Positions 1 to 8,357 of a DNA stretch of 64,000 nucleotides are shown in pieces. The stretch comes from Prevotella sp. oral taxon 376 (lineage in GTDB: Bacteria; Bacteroidota; Bacteroidia; Bacteroidales; Bacteroidaceae): positions 1,600,501-1,664,500 of the forward strand of contig NZ_PYXG01000001.1 of assembly GCF_003043945.1 (NCBI RefSeq), given 5' to 3'. The first letter of the stretch is position 1. The number at the start of each line of letters is the position of its first letter. Position numbers and translations under genes: made by a program. A model generated the notes under the pieces. It ran no database searches, was not told the DNA's origin, and worked only from the letters and a program-made list of their open reading frames with translations.

Positions 1-642
1 CAGGTGGGCGTGTGTGTACGTGCGAAGCTGATAGATGACGAGACAAAAGAATTCTTGGCCCAGCACCCGGATGCCGTAGTGATACAGTTGGGGGCTGGTA
101 TTGATGCCCGTTATCAGCGCTTAGGCAAGCCGAATGTCGGTCATTGGTACGATCTTGACCTGCCCGAAGTCATTGCCATCCGCCGTCAACTCCTGCCCGA
201 AACCGAAAAGAACACCTACCTGTCCCTATCGCTTTTTGATGAAGAATGGATTAAAACGGTAAAGAAGCACAATGCTCCTGTGCTCATCATACTTGAAGGT
301 GTGCTGATGTATTTCGATGAAGAGCAGGTAAAAACTTTCTTTAATATGGTGTGTTCGCAACTCAATAACACCACCATCCTTTTGGAAATTCTGGCGTATA
401 TGCTCGTAAAACACGCGAAACAACACGATGCCGTAAGTAAGACCGAGCATAAAGCAGAGTTCAGATGGTCGATATTGAATACTGCGGATATGGAACAATG
501 GCACCCGCATTTGCATCTATCAAAGGAGTATTATATGAGCGATTATGATCAAGGACGTTACCCCTTCCTCTTCCGGATGCTCTATAAGGTACCTTCCTTT
601 TACCGTCGCGGTAACCAGCGTGTAGCAAAGTTCTGTATTTAG
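1..642 (+). CDS. Class I SAM-dependent methyltransferase, leucine carboxyl methyltransferase-like (5' partial)
   Basis: The frame is open to the left edge, so the N-terminus lies outside the window. The visible 213 residues hold the SAM-binding motif QLGAGIDARY (about residues 29-38), an acidic strand around YDLDLPEV and the motif ILEGVLMYF. All are typical of the LCM/PPM1 family of O-methyltransferases (COG3315). In bacteria these proteins usually methylate small molecules, and the substrate cannot be told from sequence. A hairpin terminator follows at 769-797. The gene belongs to the chromosome left of the conjugative element. Confidence 0.8.
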   Translation, partial: QVGVCVRAKLIDDETKEFLAQHPDAVVIQLGAGIDARYQRLGKPNVGHWYDLDLPEVIAIRRQLLPETEKNTYLSLSLFDEEWIKTVKKHNAPVLIILEGVLMYFDEEQVKTFFNMVCSQLNNTTILLEILAYMLVKHAKQHDAVSKTEHKAEFRWSILNTADMEQWHPHLHLSKEYYMSDYDQGRYPFLFRMLYKVPSFYRRGNQRVAKFCI

Positions 643-768
643 ACAGGAGCAGAGGTCATTTCTCATCTAATAAGTTGGTAGGGAATAAGAAAACTATCGT
701 TTCTTTATATTGAGCACAGGAAAAATCTAAGGCTATACTTGGAATAACCGAAAAGTCATAACACAAAG

Positions 769-797
769 AGCCACGCAACCTCAAAAATTGCGTGGCT
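769..797 (+). terminator. Rho-independent terminator after the methyltransferase
   Basis: A perfect 10-bp stem (AGCCACGCAA with TTGCGTGGCT) has a 9-nt loop and is followed on the plus strand by TCTTTCCTTTTTC. It would end the methyltransferase transcript. Confidence 0.75.
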
Positions 798-894
798 TCT
801 TTCCTTTTTCTTTGAACGAGTAGGCAACCAAAGAAAAGAAGCAAAAGAAAATCGCAAACTTATGTATTAGGGATTACTCAAATATCTTATGAAA

Positions 895-919
895 AGCGGA
901 GCAAACACGTTGCTCCGCT
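895..919 (-). terminator. Rho-independent terminator for minus-strand transcription
   Basis: A 10-bp stem (AGCGGAGCAA with TTGCTCCGCT) with loop ACACG is followed in the minus direction by TTTTC. It would end transcripts coming from the 5S rRNA or the small frame at 958-1113. Confidence 0.6.
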
Positions 920-957
920 CCGGAAACTTAATCTGTTCCTTTTTTGTTGTTAAACAA

Positions 958-1113
958 CTAATAGCAAGTCACAACAACTGTTGATATTATACCTGCTATT
1001 GGATTAAATAGTCCGATAATTAGTGGAATTGTATTGCTACATACAATCATCACAGATTTGTCAGATAAAAAATCTTGGAGGGATTGACTAAGCTTTTTAC
1101 TTAAATCAATCAC
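958..1113 (-). CDS. Possible small hydrophobic peptide (51 aa)
   Basis: This frame opens with GTG directly after an in-frame stop and encodes a lysine/serine-containing N-terminus followed by a hydrophobic stretch (around IPLIIGLFNPIAGIISTVVV) long enough to cross a membrane. It lies between the 5S gene and the hairpin terminator at 895-919. An internal ATG would give a 30-residue peptide. I do not recognise it. It may be a membrane micropeptide or chance, since there is no clear promoter of its own. Confidence 0.25.
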   Translation of the reverse strand: MIDLSKKLSQSLQDFLSDKSVMIVCSNTIPLIIGLFNPIAGIISTVVVTCY

Positions 1114-1211
1114 CTACTTTCTGAAAAATACATTTTTCTTCATTTTAGATAATTTTTAAAGTAAAGGATTCTACCGTTATTGGCTTTACGTCCCGAACCC
1201 ATTTAGTGGAC

Positions 1212-1319
<108 letters not shown>

Positions 1320-1327
1320 TTGTATTT

Positions 1328-1678
1328 TTATTGTCTCTTCCAACGATAACGGCGAGTATAACCACCCTCTGTTTCAAAGAGCCGATTATCTTCTTGCAGA
1401 ACACTTTTCAATATCTTACCTGCATCTTTTGCAGCCTGGTCAAAAGCATAATCATGGTCATAACCTGCATCTATGTGACGAAAATAGAGGACTCCCAAAG
1501 GATAATGTTCCCAGTAATAATTATCTCCTCCTATAAAATTTCTTGCACAGAACCATTCATCATTGCGAGTTATACACCAAGAATACACTGCTCCTTGCAG
1601 AAATGCTTTAATTTTCTGCAGGTCAATATTCGCAATCCCGTGTACCCTTCGTACTGTTATGTTATCTCCTTGAAGCAT
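1328..1678 (-). CDS. Conjugative-element accessory protein, function unknown (116 aa)
   Basis: An uncharacterised soluble protein, rich in aromatic residues (WEHYPLGVLYFRHIDAGYDHDYA). From memory, similar proteins occur beside tra operons of Bacteroides conjugative transposons, but I cannot name a domain. It appears to have its own promoter (CAAAGTTA at 1704-1711, i.e. TAACTTTG on the minus strand) and lies beyond the tra operon terminator. Its stop codon is only about 9 nt from the 5S gene, so it is the last mobile-element gene on this side. Confidence 0.6.
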   Translation of the reverse strand: MLQGDNITVRRVHGIANIDLQKIKAFLQGAVYSWCITRNDEWFCARNFIGGDNYYWEHYPLGVLYFRHIDAGYDHDYAFDQAAKDAGKILKSVLQEDNRLFETEGGYTRRYRWKRQ

Positions 1679-1703
1679 AATATGTAGTTTAATAATGTTT
1701 TTG

Positions 1704-1711
1704 CAAAGTTA
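1704..1711 (-). promoter_or_regulatory. Bacteroidales-type -7 element for the 116-aa accessory gene
   Basis: TAACTTTG on the minus strand matches the TAnnTTTG consensus and lies 26 nt upstream of the ATG at 1678. Confidence 0.5.
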
Positions 1712-1753
1712 CTCATTCATAGCGAAGATGGCGAATAAAACAACAAGAAAACA

Positions 1754-1784
1754 CCCCTTGCGAGCATAAAAATGTCGCAAGAGG
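1754..1784 (-). terminator. Terminator of the tra operon
   Basis: On the minus strand, CCTCTTGCGA pairs with TCGCAAGGGG around an AT-rich loop, followed by TGTTTTCTTG. It sits just after the lysozyme stop codon. Confidence 0.65.
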
Positions 1785-1796
1785 CGTATTTGGTAA

Positions 1797-2306
1797 TTAG
1801 GGTATATAAAACAAGGTAAACTCCACATTTCGCCGTTTGACAAGTCCTCGTAGCACCTTTCCTTTGTATCGGCAGAAAGAGACAAATTCACGGTAGAAAT
1901 TCCTGTCGCCCGACTCTATCTTTTGTATTAGTCGGCTTTTGGGGTGCTTGCCATAACCGAATAATCGCCCTACACCCACATTGTAAGCAAGTAAGGTCAA
2001 TAGCAGGGCATCCTTCCCATAGCCCTTGAAGTACTCAAAGCATTTCCATAAGTCGGCACGGAGCAGGGAGTCTGCTTGCCGTTCTGTCATATCCGCAGTG
2101 AAACGCTCTCCTGGTTGCAGCTGATGCCCATACCCGACAAACGGATAATTCTTCCAGCTGTGCATACCCTCAAAGTATTTTACAACGACAACCGCACGCT
2201 CAAAAGGTGGCAAGTCTGCCAACCGCACCCTGCGCTGGGCAAGGGTCGGCTGACAGAACAGGCAGAATACACAAAGTAAAATGAAAGAATTTATCGTTCG
2301 CATCAA
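1797..2306 (-). CDS. Exported lysozyme-like glycoside hydrolase of the conjugation operon
   Basis: A 169-residue protein with a signal peptide (about 1-23, ending TLAQ) and a phage-lysozyme-like (GH24-like) fold. The motif KYFEGMHSWKNYPFVGYGHQ carries the presumed catalytic Glu46. Such enzymes close tra operons in Bacteroides conjugative transposons and are thought to open the peptidoglycan for the transfer channel. It is the last gene of the operon, 8 nt after traQ, and is followed by a terminator. The start could be either of the two adjacent ATGs. Confidence 0.8.
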   Translation of the reverse strand: MMRTINSFILLCVFCLFCQPTLAQRRVRLADLPPFERAVVVVKYFEGMHSWKNYPFVGYGHQLQPGERFTADMTERQADSLLRADLWKCFEYFKGYGKDALLLTLLAYNVGVGRLFGYGKHPKSRLIQKIESGDRNFYREFVSFCRYKGKVLRGLVKRRNVEFTLFYIP

Positions 2307-2314
2307 TTACAGTC

Positions 2315-2773
2315 TTAGTGGCGAGAAGATACAGGCTTGTCCTTGCCCTCTTCTCGCTCGTTGTTAAAACTAAAGGTCAGCTGCTGAACCTTACCGAAAC
2401 TATCCTCCACGTATACATCAATCGTTTGGCGGTCAGATGACAGAGAAGTGTAATATAGACGGAACACATCCTTCGTCAGCGGATAGCGATCGTTTGGCTT
2501 GAAGACTGTGCCGTTATCATTTCTTAGCAAGCCCTTACCGTCAGACTGGAAGTAACGTATCGTATAGCGGGTATCGGCAAACTCACCGCCTCGCTTCAGC
2601 GTGCAGCGTATCTCAGCCGTCTGTCCCCTTATGACGTCCTTCTGAACTGGCATTGTCTCCACCGTAAACGGATAAGACTGCTGAACATCCAAATCCCTAT
2701 CACAAGCAGATAGGCAAAACACGGCAAGGGACAGCACGCCCATTACCCAAATCGTATTCAATATCTTCTTCAT
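2315..2773 (-). CDS. traQ: TraQ, conjugative transposon lipoprotein (DUF3872)
   Basis: A 152-residue protein with a lipoprotein signal: a hydrophobic segment then LSAC, with the lipid-modified Cys at about residue 24. The rest is beta-rich and matches the DUF3872/TraQ family of CTnDOT-like elements. It probably acts at the outer membrane or in the periplasm as an accessory of the mating apparatus. It lies between traO and the lysozyme gene in the usual family order. No traP-type primase gene lies between traO and traQ here. Confidence 0.85.
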   Translation of the reverse strand: MKKILNTIWVMGVLSLAVFCLSACDRDLDVQQSYPFTVETMPVQKDVIRGQTAEIRCTLKRGGEFADTRYTIRYFQSDGKGLLRNDNGTVFKPNDRYPLTKDVFRLYYTSLSSDRQTIDVYVEDSFGKVQQLTFSFNNEREEGKDKPVSSRH

Positions 2774-2785
2774 CTTTTCTTCTAC

Positions 2786-3370
2786 TTAAAAGTTAAACCT
2801 TAGTCCTGCTGAAACAGCCGGACGAAAACGATGCACGTCCGTTCCAAAGAGGAAACGTCCCTGTGCCTTTACAAGAAAAAGAACCCTATCCGTTAGGAAC
2901 ACTTCCACCGAACCATGCACGGCACCACCATAGACAAAGCGGGAACGGTCGAGCAGTGTTGCCCCATCGGGCAGCAGTTTGTTGTCCTCGTTCAGCTGCT
3001 CATAACCTCCCAAGGCGGATATGCCACTATAGAGAAACACGTTCTTACCTCTGTCGGAGAGAACAGGGTGCATATAGCCCACCTGCAAGAGTGCATCCTT
3101 GAGTTTTACGTTATAACTTCTGTACGGCATATTCTGCTGTTCATACTCAACTCCCACAAAGGTATAGTTCTCACGCCCCAGATAGCGGGTGAGTGATACT
3201 CCTATACCGAAATTGTCAGCAGCAAGGAACTTTTCTCCTTTGATAAGTGGAACACTCCCTACGACCTCTATTCCCCTTTGCTTGGGTATCAGTCGTTGTG
3301 CCTGCGATGGCAGACTGAAAGTCATGGCCACCGCAACGCATACTGTCAAAACGATATTGTTCTTCTTCAT
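2786..3370 (-). CDS. traO: TraO, conjugative transposon outer-membrane protein
   Basis: About 194 residues with a signal peptide ending SQAQ. The remainder alternates beta strands and ends in RFNF, a terminal aromatic residue typical of outer-membrane beta-barrels. It matches TraO of Bacteroides conjugative transposons. I chose the ATG at 3370 (MKKNNIVLT), which overlaps the traN stop, over the ATG two codons upstream. The coupling suggests translational linkage to traN. Confidence 0.85.
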   Translation of the reverse strand: MKKNNIVLTVCVAVAMTFSLPSQAQRLIPKQRGIEVVGSVPLIKGEKFLAADNFGIGVSLTRYLGRENYTFVGVEYEQQNMPYRSYNVKLKDALLQVGYMHPVLSDRGKNVFLYSGISALGGYEQLNEDNKLLPDGATLLDRSRFVYGGAVHGSVEVFLTDRVLFLVKAQGRFLFGTDVHRFRPAVSAGLRFNF

Positions 3371-4320
3371 TACCATTTCAGTTTGAGGTTATCAATCTTT
3401 TTTGCCAGCTGCAGGCCTTCTGCCGTTACATAAAAGGTCAGCGTACGACCGCCATTTCTCTCATAGAGCGTCACTTCAAGCTGCTTATCTTCCGCCAGAG
3501 AAAACTGTTCGAGCGCAAACACAGTGTGTTCACTGCCCATGCCACGCACCTGCATCACCTGATGATAGGCACGAAGCGGCTGCAACACCTGTTCCTGTAT
3601 AGCGGTACGCTTTGCCATCTTCTTATCAACCACCTTAAATGTAATAAAATCCACTGAGTACGGCATATTTGTGCCGTTTTCCATACGGGTGTGGAAATAC
3701 AGCAAGCCGTTATGGGCATACAAGCCACGCAGCAGGAACTTCATACCAAACTGCTGAGCACCGATATGATTAATGCAGCGTCTGTCGTTCTGATAGATAG
3801 TCTGCATCATCAGTTTTACTAATACGGGCGACTCATTGCCGAGTTCCTTGAAATAGATGTCAGCACGGTTGCTTGGCAGTCTTCCATCCACAGGAGAAAG
3901 AAAGTCCTTCATCTCGATACTTAACTTCTCCGGCTCATCGGCATATTTTACGTTGAAAGCATAAAAAGAGCCGTCCTCGCAGATGACACTCATATTGGTT
4001 TCCGTCTCAAAGTCCTTCACCGAAGCCTTTACACGCAGTACGTTCTCTGCATCTTCAGCCTTTCCTGCGATGATGTTCTGCGAACCTAAGTCTACATAAC
4101 GAATAGCAGAAGGGAAGATAAGATGCACGGTCTTGTCAAAGGTAACGTCCAGACCATACGGCAGTACGACACGTCCCGTTGGTATGGCACGGCTCATACC
4201 TTGAAACAGCTCTCCCGAAGTAAGCGGACGGTTTGGTGTCAGGCCATCATTGTTTTCCTGTGCTGTGGCTGTTGCTCCCACCATGGCAAGCATAGCCATT
4301 GATAAAATAATTTTCTTCAT
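3370..4320 (-). CDS. traN: TraN, VirB9-like conjugation channel protein (DUF4138)
   Basis: 316 residues with a clear signal peptide (MKKIILSMAMLAMVGATATAQ). The family (DUF4138) is the VirB9-like periplasmic component of the Bacteroidetes type IV secretion system, expected to form the outer-membrane core with TraM (VirB10-like). A tyrosine- and arginine-rich C-terminal half is typical. The gene is 47 nt downstream of traM and is coupled to traO. Confidence 0.88.
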   Translation of the reverse strand: MKKIILSMAMLAMVGATATAQENNDGLTPNRPLTSGELFQGMSRAIPTGRVVLPYGLDVTFDKTVHLIFPSAIRYVDLGSQNIIAGKAEDAENVLRVKASVKDFETETNMSVICEDGSFYAFNVKYADEPEKLSIEMKDFLSPVDGRLPSNRADIYFKELGNESPVLVKLMMQTIYQNDRRCINHIGAQQFGMKFLLRGLYAHNGLLYFHTRMENGTNMPYSVDFITFKVVDKKMAKRTAIQEQVLQPLRAYHQVMQVRGMGSEHTVFALEQFSLAEDKQLEVTLYERNGGRTLTFYVTAEGLQLAKKIDNLKLKW

Positions 4321-4367
4321 TGTTCTTTTTGATTTGATGTTATTTTTTACTTGTCATTTTGATTGTT

Positions 4368-5636
4368 TTATTTGGACTGAACCAAGAAAAGGCGGTAGCC
4401 ACCCTTGAGCGTTACCTTGATGGTGCGCAGTTTCTTCTGAAGCAGCTGACTTGCACCCTGCATCACCCCACGGGCAGCCTCTGAGATAATTTGGTCTTTG
4501 GCAGAGGAAGCGAAGGTAAAGGATGTGCCCATTGAACCACCGATATTCGCCCCAACTTCCTTAAGCGCATTGATGTCCTCCGAGCCTGGTATATACACGC
4601 CCTCTTGTCCGTCTGTGTCATATGCCGATAGCTTGACAGCTATGATATGGCCGTCCACTTCTATGCTTTTGATAAGCAGGTGCATACGGTTGCCCTCAAT
4701 CTTAGCGACGGCTATGAGTCGGCTTTGTCGTGGAATGTGCAGTCCCTGTACCTTGGCACTTTCAAGCAGACGAAGGACTACATTGTCACCCTCTTTAAGA
4801 ACAGTAGTCCTGTCTACAACTACTTTCAGCGTATTGCGCATTGTAGGTACAGCCGTGCTAGCAAGCGAATAAAAGCCCGTATTGCGAGCCTTCTTGCCGT
4901 ATTCCTCCATAAAGTACACATCGCTCATAGGCTGATTAAGTGAGGATACTATCTGCCTGTGCTCCGGCAGAACTTCCATTGCAGGCTTTTCATTCTGCAT
5001 GGTCTTGCCCTTAGCGGCGTCAGAGCCACCTGCTGCCCCTTCCGTCTTCTCTTTTTCAGCAATCAGACCATTATTGAAGGTAGGTGGAGTTGATGCTTTA
5101 GGGAGATACTTCGCTGCCATCTGATAGCTCTTTTCCATCAAGGCAAGCTGCCGTTTCTCTTCATTATCCTCCCTGCTGTCTTTGGCAGAGAGTTCCTTTT
5201 TAAGGTTATCTATCTCCGAGCGCAGGGCTTCACGCTCCTGCTCGTGTGGGTCGGGAGCGTAAAAGGAGTTCAAGAGGCGATTATTCTCCTCATAGCAATG
5301 CATGGAGTTTTCTATCTTTGCCGTAGAAGCAGCTGTCTCTGCACGCTGCTCCTCTGATGGAGCAGTGTTCTGTGCGAAATAGTCCGATAGCCTGCCCATC
5401 TCCTCGCGGGTCTGTTCCTCCTCGTGTGCCTTGTCGCCTAATTCATAGGCTTTGAGCTTGTTCTCCGTCAGTTTTTCTGTCGTTGCCTGCGGGATGCTGT
5501 CATTGAGTCCCTGCTCCGCTGCAGTCTTATCCTTGCCCGAAGGTGCGAAGATAAACCACATTGAGAGGGCAAACAGCAGTCCCAGTCCTCCGAAGACCAA
5601 GCCTTTCTTCATTTGTTCTTTCTGTTTATTATCCAT
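4368..5636 (-). CDS. traM: TraM, VirB10-like inner-membrane/periplasmic conjugation protein
   Basis: About 422 residues: a short cytoplasmic N-terminus (MDNKQKEQMKKG), one transmembrane helix (about 13-30), a charged, coiled-coil-prone region (about 60-180), and a C-terminal VirB10-like domain ending in a hydrophobic beta-rich segment. The start at 5636 is preferred over an upstream in-frame ATG (5678) that lies inside traL. The gene overlaps the traL stop by 8 nt. It is expected to span the periplasm and link inner- and outer-membrane complexes. Confidence 0.9.
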   Translation of the reverse strand: MDNKQKEQMKKGLVFGGLGLLFALSMWFIFAPSGKDKTAAEQGLNDSIPQATTEKLTENKLKAYELGDKAHEEEQTREEMGRLSDYFAQNTAPSEEQRAETAASTAKIENSMHCYEENNRLLNSFYAPDPHEQEREALRSEIDNLKKELSAKDSREDNEEKRQLALMEKSYQMAAKYLPKASTPPTFNNGLIAEKEKTEGAAGGSDAAKGKTMQNEKPAMEVLPEHRQIVSSLNQPMSDVYFMEEYGKKARNTGFYSLASTAVPTMRNTLKVVVDRTTVLKEGDNVVLRLLESAKVQGLHIPRQSRLIAVAKIEGNRMHLLIKSIEVDGHIIAVKLSAYDTDGQEGVYIPGSEDINALKEVGANIGGSMGTSFTFASSAKDQIISEAARGVMQGASQLLQKKLRTIKVTLKGGYRLFLVQSK

Positions 5637-5931
5637 TTTCCTTGATTGTTTGATGATGTTGTAGATAAAAATTGCCATGTAACTCTTGTAAAGTACTGTC
5701 CGTCCGTATCGGACTATCCGTCAGCTTTCCCGTGGGGATGGGTAGTTTTTCCTTCTTTGGAGGAAGGAAAAACTGCGCTATCATCCAAAGCGAGCAGAGC
5801 AGATAGATGAAACTCAGCCCATAGACGATTTCCTTTCTCTGCCTTATCGTGAGCCGTTCACACCGATGGCGGAGCCATAGGTGAAAGCGCAGATAGTGAC
5901 GCGAGAGTAAAAAGTTTCTTTTTCTTGCCAT
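5629..5931 (-). CDS. traL: TraL, small conjugation membrane protein (DUF3989)
   Basis: 100 residues with a basic N-terminus, one hydrophobic helix (VYGLSFIYLLCSLWMIAQFFL, about residues 36-56) and a periplasmic tail. It matches the DUF3989/TraL family that always lies between traK and traM. Its 3' end overlaps traM and its start is 4 nt after traK. Its exact role in the transfer machine is unknown. Confidence 0.85.
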   Translation of the reverse strand: MARKRNFLLSRHYLRFHLWLRHRCERLTIRQRKEIVYGLSFIYLLCSLWMIAQFFLPPKKEKLPIPTGKLTDSPIRTDSTLQELHGNFYLQHHQTIKENG

Positions 5932-5935
5932 AACC

Positions 5936-6559
5936 TTATCGTTTATAAGTCTGTATGTCTCTGTTCTCCTTCACAAGGAAGTTCTCCATCAGGAAGCCTT
6001 GTGGGTTGTTATCCGAACGAACAGAGTTCTGCAGCGTGCAGGTCGTAACAAGACTGCGCTCTGTAACATTACTCTGACGGACGATAAACTCCCGTGCATA
6101 GGTCGTTACCGCATAAGGGTAAGTATTAAAGTTGCAGTGGATAGAGTCCACCTCTATGCGCTGATTGACATTACCCGATATGGCACGATTATAATAACCC
6201 TTCTCTGCCAAGTCTTTGTAATAGTTGAAAGCCGACTTGTCACACAGCACAAAGGCACGCTCCATGTTCTTCTCAATGGCATCTTTGTCGGGTGCAATGG
6301 TGAAGAACAGCTCATGGAAACGACGTACATGCTCCCTTGCCTCTACGGGACGATTACGACTTGCATCCTGACTGAGAGCCAGCATGAGCGACTTTCCCTG
6401 GTCAAGCACATAGATTTTCTCCCGCTGCTCCTTGGCGAAGCTGTACGAGGCATAGAGGGCATAACCACTTACTGCCACGCAGACGATGGCAAAGACAAAG
6501 GCATAGAGCCGTATCTGTCTGAATGAGGTCTCGATATTACCAAGTGATTTGAATTCCAT
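5936..6559 (-). CDS. traK: TraK, VirB8-like conjugation protein
   Basis: 207 residues: a cytoplasmic start (MEFKSLGNIETSFRQIR), a transmembrane helix at about 18-37 and a periplasmic NTF2-like domain. This is the VirB8-type layout. It is expected to be an inner-membrane assembly factor of the type IV channel. The start is supported by the purine-rich run just upstream and by agreement with the family N-terminus. Confidence 0.88.
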   Translation of the reverse strand: MEFKSLGNIETSFRQIRLYAFVFAIVCVAVSGYALYASYSFAKEQREKIYVLDQGKSLMLALSQDASRNRPVEAREHVRRFHELFFTIAPDKDAIEKNMERAFVLCDKSAFNYYKDLAEKGYYNRAISGNVNQRIEVDSIHCNFNTYPYAVTTYAREFIVRQSNVTERSLVTTCTLQNSVRSDNNPQGFLMENFLVKENRDIQTYKR

Positions 6560-6610
6560 TTTCTTTTTCCTTTTATAGCTGTTGATTTATTAAGCATTAT
6601 TGCTCCATTT

Positions 6611-7654
6611 CTATTTTCCTTTGAGCAGTGCACCCTTGATACGCCCACCGACATTGCCCACAGCAGCACCTGCGCCAGCCATAGCAGCCTTGCCACCAAT
6701 ATATGCGCCTTGCGCACCATGCTGCGCTGTCTGGTTGACATTACGACCGTATGAGCCGATACCACCTCCAGCTTCGATAATCCAGCCTGCCACGGTAGGT
6801 ACACAGAAGTAGCCTACAATACCGATAAGGAAGAAGACGATGTAGTACCACGTCCCCGAATCAGGCAGATAGTTGGGGTCGCTGAGCGCCTCGATGTCCT
6901 TCTGTACCATCAGCACCTGTATCTTCGTAAGCAGTGCCGTAAGGATAGAACTGACAGGCAGCCACAGGTAGACAGAGATATAGCGTGAGAACCATGCTGT
7001 GAGCGAACCCGACAACCCGTCCCATACGGCTATGCCGAAGACAATCGGGCCGAGGATGGCAAGGACGATGAGTATGAAGGTGCGCAGCGTGTCGATGATA
7101 AGTCCTGCAGCATGGAATAGGAGTTCCAGAAGGTCGTGTACCATCTTCATGACCCATTGCTTGGTCTGATAGGCAGCACGCTCGGCATACATACCCGCTA
7201 TCGTCACAGCATCTTCAGGTCCGATGATGCCCATTTCCTCTATCTTCTCATCGAACTTCTCGTTGGAGACAAGGTAGGCTGTTTCAGGATTTCTAAGGTA
7301 GGCTTCCTCTTGCAACTTGTCTCGCTTGGCAGTAAGCTCGGCAAGGTTCCCCTCCTGCTGGTGTACCATCATCTCCGTTCCCTGCACCACGGGCGAGAGG
7401 ACAGCATTCATCGTACCCAGTACAACTGTCGGGAAGAACATGATGCAGAAGCCTAAGACAAAAGGTCGGAGAAGTGGAAAGACATCTATTGCCTCGGCAC
7501 GGGCTATGGAAGCCCATACCCGAAGAGCAATATAAAAGAGTGCACCCAAGCCCGCAATGCCTTTGGCAATACCCGTCATCTGGGCACAGAGCGGCATCAT
7601 CTCGTCATAGGTTGAGCGTAGCAGCTCATGTAAACTGGCAAAATCCATAAGCAA
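6611..7654 (-). CDS. traJ: TraJ, VirB6-like polytopic conjugation protein
   Basis: 347 residues with several hydrophobic segments: about 23-45, 60-85, a long hydrophobic region at about 165-215, and 270-295 (YYIVFFLIGIVGYFCVPTVAG). The C-terminal tail is Gly/Ala-rich (residues 300-340). This is the TraJ/VirB6 family, which forms the inner-membrane part of the channel. It sits between traI and traK as usual. Confidence 0.88.
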   Translation of the reverse strand: MLMDFASLHELLRSTYDEMMPLCAQMTGIAKGIAGLGALFYIALRVWASIARAEAIDVFPLLRPFVLGFCIMFFPTVVLGTMNAVLSPVVQGTEMMVHQQEGNLAELTAKRDKLQEEAYLRNPETAYLVSNEKFDEKIEEMGIIGPEDAVTIAGMYAERAAYQTKQWVMKMVHDLLELLFHAAGLIIDTLRTFILIVLAILGPIVFGIAVWDGLSGSLTAWFSRYISVYLWLPVSSILTALLTKIQVLMVQKDIEALSDPNYLPDSGTWYYIVFFLIGIVGYFCVPTVAGWIIEAGGGIGSYGRNVNQTAQHGAQGAYIGGKAAMAGAGAAVGNVGGRIKGALLKGK

Positions 7655-7700
7655 AAGTGTTTTATGAAAGTTCTTTCAAGTTCTTTTTTTGTCTGTGGAT

Positions 7701-8330
7701 TTACCAATACCTGCTTGCCGTATTACCATAGAGCGCCTTAACAGAGGCAAGGTTGTTCTTCTCCCTTGCACGCACATAGCTCACAGAGATGTTTTTCCTT
7801 GTATAGTACGACACGAGCGAGCGATTTTCCCTAAGCGTAGTATAGATACGGTCGATTGCCTGCATTCGTTCGTGGTCGTTCATCGAGAAGACATTACTCT
7901 TAACGATGGACTTTAGTTCCTTGAGACTCTCACCGCTCTGCTCCAAGAGCTTAGCATAGCCCGAAGCCATCGCCGCGAGTTCTGAAGGGCGGAAGTTCTT
8001 GTCCGAGAGCATTTTCTTATACGAGGTAACATAAATCTCCGAAATATCACCCACCATCAGAATGCACTCCTTGACCTTGTAGGCATCGCCGATGAGGTTG
8101 TTCACCTTCTTTAGGGCATCATAATACTTCTTGGTGTCGTTGTAGAGTTTCTCTACCTCCTTAAAACCGTCAAGGGTATTCTTCACCGTCTTCGAGGCGG
8201 TGGCAATCTCCTTGACCGAATTGACGATGTTGCCGGCAAAATTGCCAGGGTCGGTTACTACCCACTGTGCGTGGGCTTTGGGAACAGAAAGGCTCAATCC
8301 TAAGAGAGCCATGAAAATGTACTTTTTCAT
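7701..8330 (-). CDS. traI: TraI, periplasmic conjugation protein (DUF4141, VirB5-like)
   Basis: 209 residues: a signal peptide (ending PKAHAQ), then a mostly helical domain beginning WVVTDPGNFAGNIVNSVKEI. This N-terminal motif is characteristic of DUF4141/TraI. The family resembles VirB5, a minor pilus component, by position and predicted fold. A separate traH is not seen: traG ends only 27 nt upstream. Confidence 0.85.
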   Translation of the reverse strand: MKKYIFMALLGLSLSVPKAHAQWVVTDPGNFAGNIVNSVKEIATASKTVKNTLDGFKEVEKLYNDTKKYYDALKKVNNLIGDAYKVKECILMVGDISEIYVTSYKKMLSDKNFRPSELAAMASGYAKLLEQSGESLKELKSIVKSNVFSMNDHERMQAIDRIYTTLRENRSLVSYYTRKNISVSYVRAREKNNLASVKALYGNTASRYW

Positions 8331-8357
8331 TGTTACTATAGTTTTGATGGTTTGTAC

